A stretch of DNA of 64,000 nt from Actinacidiphila cocklensis (GTDB lineage: Bacteria; Actinomycetota; Actinomycetes; Streptomycetales; Streptomycetaceae): assembly GCF_907177275.1 (NCBI RefSeq), contig NZ_CAJSLV010000058.1, forward strand, positions 9,096 through 73,095. The letters are read 5' to 3'. Below are positions 59,753-64,000 of this stretch, piece after piece. Under the pieces are notes generated by a model. That model had not been told where the DNA came from, did not search any database, and saw only the letters and a list, made by a program, of their open reading frames with translations. A program made the translations under genes and the position numbers. Each line of letters starts with the position of its first letter. Position 1 is the stretch's first letter.

Positions 59753-59793
59753 GAGGTCGGCCCGAACGCGCCACACGCGTTCGGGCCGACCTC
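59753..59793. terminator. Perfect 18-bp bidirectional terminator hairpin
   Basis: GAGGTCGGCCCGAACGCG and its exact complement flank a CCACA loop. It lies midway between the convergent GH32 gene (stop 59732) and lacI 3 (stop 59810) and ends in TTGT on the plus strand. It is the strongest hairpin found in the window and should stop transcription from both sides. Confidence 0.85.
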
Positions 59794-59809
59794 TTGTCCG
59801 CCTGTCCTC

Positions 59810-60841
59810 CTACGGCCGCGGCGGTCCCACCGAACCACGCTGGCGCACCGGCATCGCCACCCTGTGGACTCTTGGTTCGAGCGGCTTGCCCGACAGGACG
59901 GTCTCGACCGCGAGGTGTCCCATCTGATAGTGAGGCAGCGCCAGCGTGGTCAGTGCCGGCCGAAGCCACGAAGCGATGTCCTGGTCGTCGAAGGAGACCA
60001 CGGTGACGTCGTCCGGTACGGACAGGCCTGCCTCGGCCAGCGCCTGGTAAGCGCCGAAAGACAGTCTGTCGGTGGAGCACACCAGCGCCCGGGGCGGTGA
60101 GCCGTCTTGCAGAAGTCGCCGCGTTTCCCGGTAACCGTCCTCGGCGTTCCATTCGCACTCCACAACACCGTCGAGTCCGGTGCGTGCTGCGCGCAGTACC
60201 TCCTGCAGCCCCCGCATCCGTTCGTTGCCGGCGAAGTTCCCCTCCGGCGTGGCGGGCACGGCCTTGTGCCCGCCGATGGCCCAGATGCCGCTGCGGTGAC
60301 CGTGCTCCGTGAGCATCCGACCGGCGTTGCGGCCGGCCTCCACCTCGTCGGGGACCACGCAGGGTGCCCCGAATCCGGGGGCCAGGCAGTTCAGCAGCAC
60401 CACGCGGTGACCGTGCAGTTCTTTGGGCGGTGTGACGTAGCGGGTGTACATCGAGGCCAGAATTACCGCGTCGACCTGGCGGTCCAGAAGAGCGTTGACC
60501 AGAGTGGACTCCGAGCTGTCCGTGCCGCCTGTCTCCGTGATGAACAGCAGGTGGTCCCGGGCCGCGGCGGCCTCCAGGGCGCCCCGTATCGCCTCGCCCG
60601 CGAAGGGCGTGGTGGTCAGAGCGTCCGAGACGAGGCCGATGGTCTGCGTGGTTTTGGTGCGCAGGCTACGGGCAGTCACATTGGGCCGGTAGCCCAGCGT
60701 CTTCGCCGCCTCGTGCACCCTGGCGCTGGCAGCTTCGGAAATCCGCAAGTCGGTGCGGCCGGAGAGCACCACGGACGCCGTCGTCTGCGAGACACCCGCG
60801 CTGCGAGCGACATCGCTCATGGTCACCCGTCGACCGGTCAT
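59810..60841 (-). CDS. LacI-family regulator 3
   Basis: ATG 60841 opens TMSDVARSAGVSQTTASVVL, a LacI helix-turn-helix, with hinge NVTARSLRTKTTQTIGLV and a sensor domain (LLFITETGGTDSSESTLVNA; DRLSFGAYQALAEAGLSVPD), 343 residues. It is convergent with the CUT1/GH32 operon and lies downstream of the giant GH32 gene on the same strand, 129 nt from its stop. It may control that enzyme, whose promoter is beyond the window. Its own operator was not identified. Confidence 0.88.
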   Translation of the reverse strand: MTGRRVTMSDVARSAGVSQTTASVVLSGRTDLRISEAASARVHEAAKTLGYRPNVTARSLRTKTTQTIGLVSDALTTTPFAGEAIRGALEAAAARDHLLFITETGGTDSSESTLVNALLDRQVDAVILASMYTRYVTPPKELHGHRVVLLNCLAPGFGAPCVVPDEVEAGRNAGRMLTEHGHRSGIWAIGGHKAVPATPEGNFAGNERMRGLQEVLRAARTGLDGVVECEWNAEDGYRETRRLLQDGSPPRALVCSTDRLSFGAYQALAEAGLSVPDDVTVVSFDDQDIASWLRPALTTLALPHYQMGHLAVETVLSGKPLEPRVHRVAMPVRQRGSVGPPRP

Positions 60842-60970
60842 CGTTCACCTTTCTGTCCTGCTACCCGTCACTGTTCGGGCAGCCGGCATGATGCTGGGAC
60901 CTTGCCGTGCTTGCCACGCCCGAGGGGCACCGCGCCGATGGACTCGGCGCGGTGCCCGGGTGGGTCGTGG

Positions 60971-63900
60971 TCAGCTGGTCATGCTGTTCATCCGCCAGAC
61001 GGTCATCGAGTCCACCTTCGCCCCGTCGCCGAAGAGTTGCAGGCCCAACGAGTCGTCGCGGAAATCGTAGGCGCGCGTGGTGATCGACTTGAACGAGTCG
61101 GCGTACGCCTCAACCATCGAACGATCCAGGAAGACGTCCAGGGACACCTTGCCGCCGTCGAGGGCCAGCGGTCCGCTCTGCACGCCGAGATTGCTGTCGA
61201 CGTCGGAGTTGTTCCCTGTCTTGGTCCGGTCCACGCCGAACGTGCCGCCGCCGGAATTGTCGTAGAAGAGGCGGGTGCGTTCCTCACCTGCCGGGCTGCG
61301 CAGTACGTCGAGGCCGAAGTTCTGAGCGGTTCCCGGCTCCATGGTCAGCCGGATGTGCAGCATGTCCCCCTTCACCGAGGCCAGGTTCGTGTTGACGTCG
61401 GCAATGCTCAGGGGGCCGGTGACGTCGACCAGCGGAGATCCGGCGTGCAGGCTGGTGAGCTCGTCGACCGGCTTGATTCCCAGGTCGCCGTCAGGAAGCA
61501 TGCTCAGCTGCACCGGGAGCCCGGCGTTGTGTGCCCAGCCGGCGTCGTAGTGAGCCTGTTCGGTGCGCCGGTCCTGGGCGATGCTGAACACCAGGGACCG
61601 CCCCTTGGCGTCCACCGTCCCGCTGGGTCCGGTGAAGTGCTCCCCGTAGTCGAACATCCGCGGCGCCGCGCTGTCCGGCGTCCACGTGTGCGTCGCATGG
61701 TCCCAGGTACCGACCCAGTACAGGGTGTTCTTGCTGCTGTACGGGCTCCCGTTGGGGAAGGCCGGGTTGACGAGCAGCACGTTGCGCTGCCGCCCCTGGG
61801 CGTCCTTGCCGATGGGCAGGAAGACGGGCAGCTCCCACACCTGGCCCGACTTGGGGTAGGCGTTGACGTCGCCGGTCATCAGGGGGCCGACGTATGTCCA
61901 GTGTGTCAGGTCTGTCGAGGAGTACATCAAGGCCGTGCCGCCGACATCGGCGCCGCCGGTGGTCTGCACTCCGGAGCCCACCAGTTCGTACCAGACGCTG
62001 CCCTCCTTCCACACGTACGGGTCGCGGAACTCGCCGACGCGCACCTTGCGTCCAGTGCCTACGTTCGCGTTGGGATCCTGCTGGGTGACCAGCTGGGGAT
62101 CCATCTTCCACTGTTCGAGGTCGGGGTCCGTGGGGTCGACCGGCCGGGCGGTGCCGACGGCCTGGTTGGGGTGCTGCGAGTCGTTGCCTGCGGTGAAGAA
62201 CAGGACCGGGTTGCCGTTGGCGTCGGTGGTGGCGCCACCGGACCATACGCCGTCGGGAGCAACGCTGTCGGCGGTGGGCGCCAACGCCACGGGCAGGTCG
62301 CGCCAGTGCACGAGGTCCTTGCTCACGGCGTGTCCCCAGCTGATGTTGTGCCAGTAGGGGCCGTGCACGTTGTGCTGGTAGAAGAGGTGGTACTGCCCGT
62401 TGATGAAGATCGGGGCGTGCGGTTCGTTCATCCACGCGTTGGGCGGGGTGAAGTGGTAGCCGGGACGGTATTTGTCCCCGGCGTACTTCGACCGGTCCTC
62501 CGTCATGTCGGCCGTCGGGATCTTTCCGCCGACGAAGGTGGCCAGGTCCTGGCTGTGCTCCTGAGCGACCTGCGTGGCGTCCAGCGGCCGGTCGTATACC
62601 TTCACCTCGTCGATCAGACCACTGAACATGTTCACGGCGAAGGTGCCATTGATGATCTCGGGCTGGTTGTGCCGCCCGATCAGCAGCGGCACCGACGCGG
62701 GCTGGATCAGGGCGCCGACCGGAACGGCCGTCTCGGCCACCTGGGCGCCGTTGAGGTACAGCCGCATCAGCCCGTGCGCGGAGTCGAACGTCGCCACCAC
62801 ATGCGCCCAGGAGCCGGCGGTGAGTGCGGCAGACTGCGGCACAGTCACCTCGCGCCAGGCGTCGCCGGTGCCGACCCCCAGCTTCCACACGCCATGCCGT
62901 CCCACCCCCAGGGAGAAGCCGCGGTTGGCCCCGGCGTCCTGCTGGTTGACGATCGCCGAGACCTTGCCGGCGTCACCCCACTCGAAGGCACGCGGCGCGA
63001 CCCACGCGTCCAGGGTGAGGCCGTCTGAGACCGCCGGCACCTGGGCGGCGCTGCGGGTCACCCATGTGGAATAGCCGTCGAACAGCAGCGCTTTGGACAG
63101 GACGCCCTTGCCCGCGTCGGCGGGCTGCCACAGCGGGTCGCTGTTCGGCTTGTAGACGGCGTTGTTGAAGACGTAGCTGATCGGGTCGGCCTGATGGCTG
63201 ATCCGCTCGGTCGTGGCCGCTCCCTTGCCTTCGTCGAAGTTCCAGTAGGCGACCGGGCCGCCGTTCGGATCCTTCGGCTGGTCCAAGCCCACACGGACGT
63301 CGTCGAGGTTGATGTGGCCGAAGTCGCCCGTGGCCTGATCCACCACCTTGATCCGCAACTGCTGGCCGACCCGGTCCCGGACGTCCCACGTCACCCGCCG
63401 ATATGCCTCGCCGTTCAGGCCGGTGGCCTTCTGGAGCACCGTGCCGTCCGCGAGCGTCAGGGCGACGTACAGGTTGTTCAGGTCCTGGCCGCCCGATACC
63501 AGTGCGCTGACCATTCCCGTTCCCGACAGGGTAAAGGCGTTCGAGGTCAACGTCCCCACGGCCGCGTCACCACCGGCCTTGAAGCCCCACAGGTGGTACG
63601 TGCCCTGCTGGTTGAAGCAGCAGCCCCAGCCCCAGCCGGTGTCGGATGTGACGGCCGCGGCCTGGAACGCGGTACCCGAGGGAGTCCATCCCGTCAGGTC
63701 ACCCGTCTCGAAGTCCGGGTTGGCCAGGGTCGTCGATGCTGCCGCGTCGAGGCCGACGCGGACGTCGTCGAGGTTGATGTGGCCCCAGCCGCCCGTGGCC
63801 TGATCCACCACCTTGATCCGCAACTGCTGGCCGACCCGGTCCCGGACGTCCCATGTCACCCTCCGGTATGCCTCGTCGTTCAGGCCGGTGGCCTTCTGGA

Positions 63901-64000
63901 GCACGGTGCCGTCCGCGAGCGTCAGCGCAACGTACTCGTGATCGGGATCGTTGCCCCCTGACACCAGGGCACTGACCATCCCCGTACCGGACAGGGTGAA
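60971..64000 (-). CDS. Very large modular GH32 protein, N-terminus beyond the window
   Basis: The frame is open to the right edge, so more than 1,009 residues are seen. Visible order: a jelly-roll repeat unit present at least 1.5 times (period 155 residues; WGHINLDDVRVGLD, FETGDLTGWTPSGTAFQ), a LamG/concanavalin-like domain (PVAYWNFDEGKGA...DEVKVYDRPLDATQV), and a GH32 domain from about 62450 down to the stop. The GH32 motifs read WMNEPHAP where WMNDPNG is expected, FRDPYVW, and WELP for WECP. Thus the nucleophile position is Glu instead of Asp while the acid/base Glu is kept. It is presumably secreted and carbohydrate-binding. Fructan is inferred from context. Confidence 0.85.
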   Translation of the reverse strand, partial: FTLSGTGMVSALVSGGNDPDHEYVALTLADGTVLQKATGLNDEAYRRVTWDVRDRVGQQLRIKVVDQATGGWGHINLDDVRVGLDAAASTTLANPDFETGDLTGWTPSGTAFQAAAVTSDTGWGWGCCFNQQGTYHLWGFKAGGDAAVGTLTSNAFTLSGTGMVSALVSGGQDLNNLYVALTLADGTVLQKATGLNGEAYRRVTWDVRDRVGQQLRIKVVDQATGDFGHINLDDVRVGLDQPKDPNGGPVAYWNFDEGKGAATTERISHQADPISYVFNNAVYKPNSDPLWQPADAGKGVLSKALLFDGYSTWVTRSAAQVPAVSDGLTLDAWVAPRAFEWGDAGKVSAIVNQQDAGANRGFSLGVGRHGVWKLGVGTGDAWREVTVPQSAALTAGSWAHVVATFDSAHGLMRLYLNGAQVAETAVPVGALIQPASVPLLIGRHNQPEIINGTFAVNMFSGLIDEVKVYDRPLDATQVAQEHSQDLATFVGGKIPTADMTEDRSKYAGDKYRPGYHFTPPNAWMNEPHAPIFINGQYHLFYQHNVHGPYWHNISWGHAVSKDLVHWRDLPVALAPTADSVAPDGVWSGGATTDANGNPVLFFTAGNDSQHPNQAVGTARPVDPTDPDLEQWKMDPQLVTQQDPNANVGTGRKVRVGEFRDPYVWKEGSVWYELVGSGVQTTGGADVGGTALMYSSTDLTHWTYVGPLMTGDVNAYPKSGQVWELPVFLPIGKDAQGRQRNVLLVNPAFPNGSPYSSKNTLYWVGTWDHATHTWTPDSAAPRMFDYGEHFTGPSGTVDAKGRSLVFSIAQDRRTEQAHYDAGWAHNAGLPVQLSMLPDGDLGIKPVDELTSLHAGSPLVDVTGPLSIADVNTNLASVKGDMLHIRLTMEPGTAQNFGLDVLRSPAGEERTRLFYDNSGGGTFGVDRTKTGNNSDVDSNLGVQSGPLALDGGKVSLDVFLDRSMVEAYADSFKSITTRAYDFRDDSLGLQLFGDGAKVDSMTVWRMNSMTS
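63296..64000 (-). repeat. Coding tandem repeat in the giant GH32 gene (465-bp period)
   Basis: About 240 bp at 63296-63535 recur at 63761-64000 with only scattered differences; both encode HINLDDVRVGLD preceded by RRVTWDVRDRVGQQLRIKVV. The high DNA identity points to recent duplication or gene conversion. Further copies may lie beyond the window. Confidence 0.85.

Overview
The window is high-GC actinobacterial DNA with GTG/TTG starts, GGAGG-type ribosome sites, WXG100 proteins, Rhs/YD proteins and MsiK-type sugar import. It fits a Streptomyces or close relative and looks like chromosome-arm accessory sequence. No tRNA, rRNA, CRISPR array or core housekeeping gene was recognised.

Layout. (1) 1-9.8 kb is a type VII (ESX) secretion neighbourhood. 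It has an EccD-type membrane protein, two adjacent small WXG100 proteins and a larger candidate substrate with WxG and YxxxD motifs. It also has a beta-helix/AAA+ fusion ATPase, two single-pass proteins with different extracellular domains, and a LuxR-type regulator whose receiver domain has lost its phosphorylation residues. (2) 9.8-13.9 kb is a scrapyard of IS5, Tn3 and IS3 fossils around an APH-like kinase and a divergent TetR/NmrA pair. (3) 13.9-17.4 kb holds a secreted tripeptidyl-aminopeptidase-like hydrolase, a small secreted I36-like protein and a probable immunity gene. (4) 17.4-26.1 kb is one 2,871-residue secreted Rhs protein ending in a PD-(D/E)XK-like nuclease tail. (5) 26.5-34.6 kb has an MmpS-like protein, a frameshifted pair of Tn554-like tyrosine recombinases, and an IS1182-type element with perfect 19-bp inner repeats but a frameshifted transposase. 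(6) 34.7-42.6 kb is a two-module NRPS (C-A-T-C-A-T) plus a stand-alone condensation protein, preceded by a palindrome almost identical to the cellobiose-repressor (CebR) box. (7) 42.8-45.1 kb is more transposase debris and an HNH-like protein.

(8) 45.2-64 kb is a coherent fructan/fructose utilisation island with three LacI regulators. A CUT2 sugar transporter (binding protein, permease, ATPase) diverges from a PfkB sugar kinase, and operators of the form TGTCAWCGWTGACA lie before the transporter and before a secreted GH32 fructanase. A second LacI is followed by a CUT1 transporter without an ATPase and an intracellular GH32 enzyme. A third LacI converges on that operon, and a very large secreted GH32 protein runs off the right edge. 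The inferred flow is extracellular fructan cleavage, import of oligomers and monomers, cytoplasmic hydrolysis and phosphorylation.

Limits. Everything was read by eye. Family names rest on recognised motifs, not searches, and several start sites were moved inward on ribosome-site evidence.
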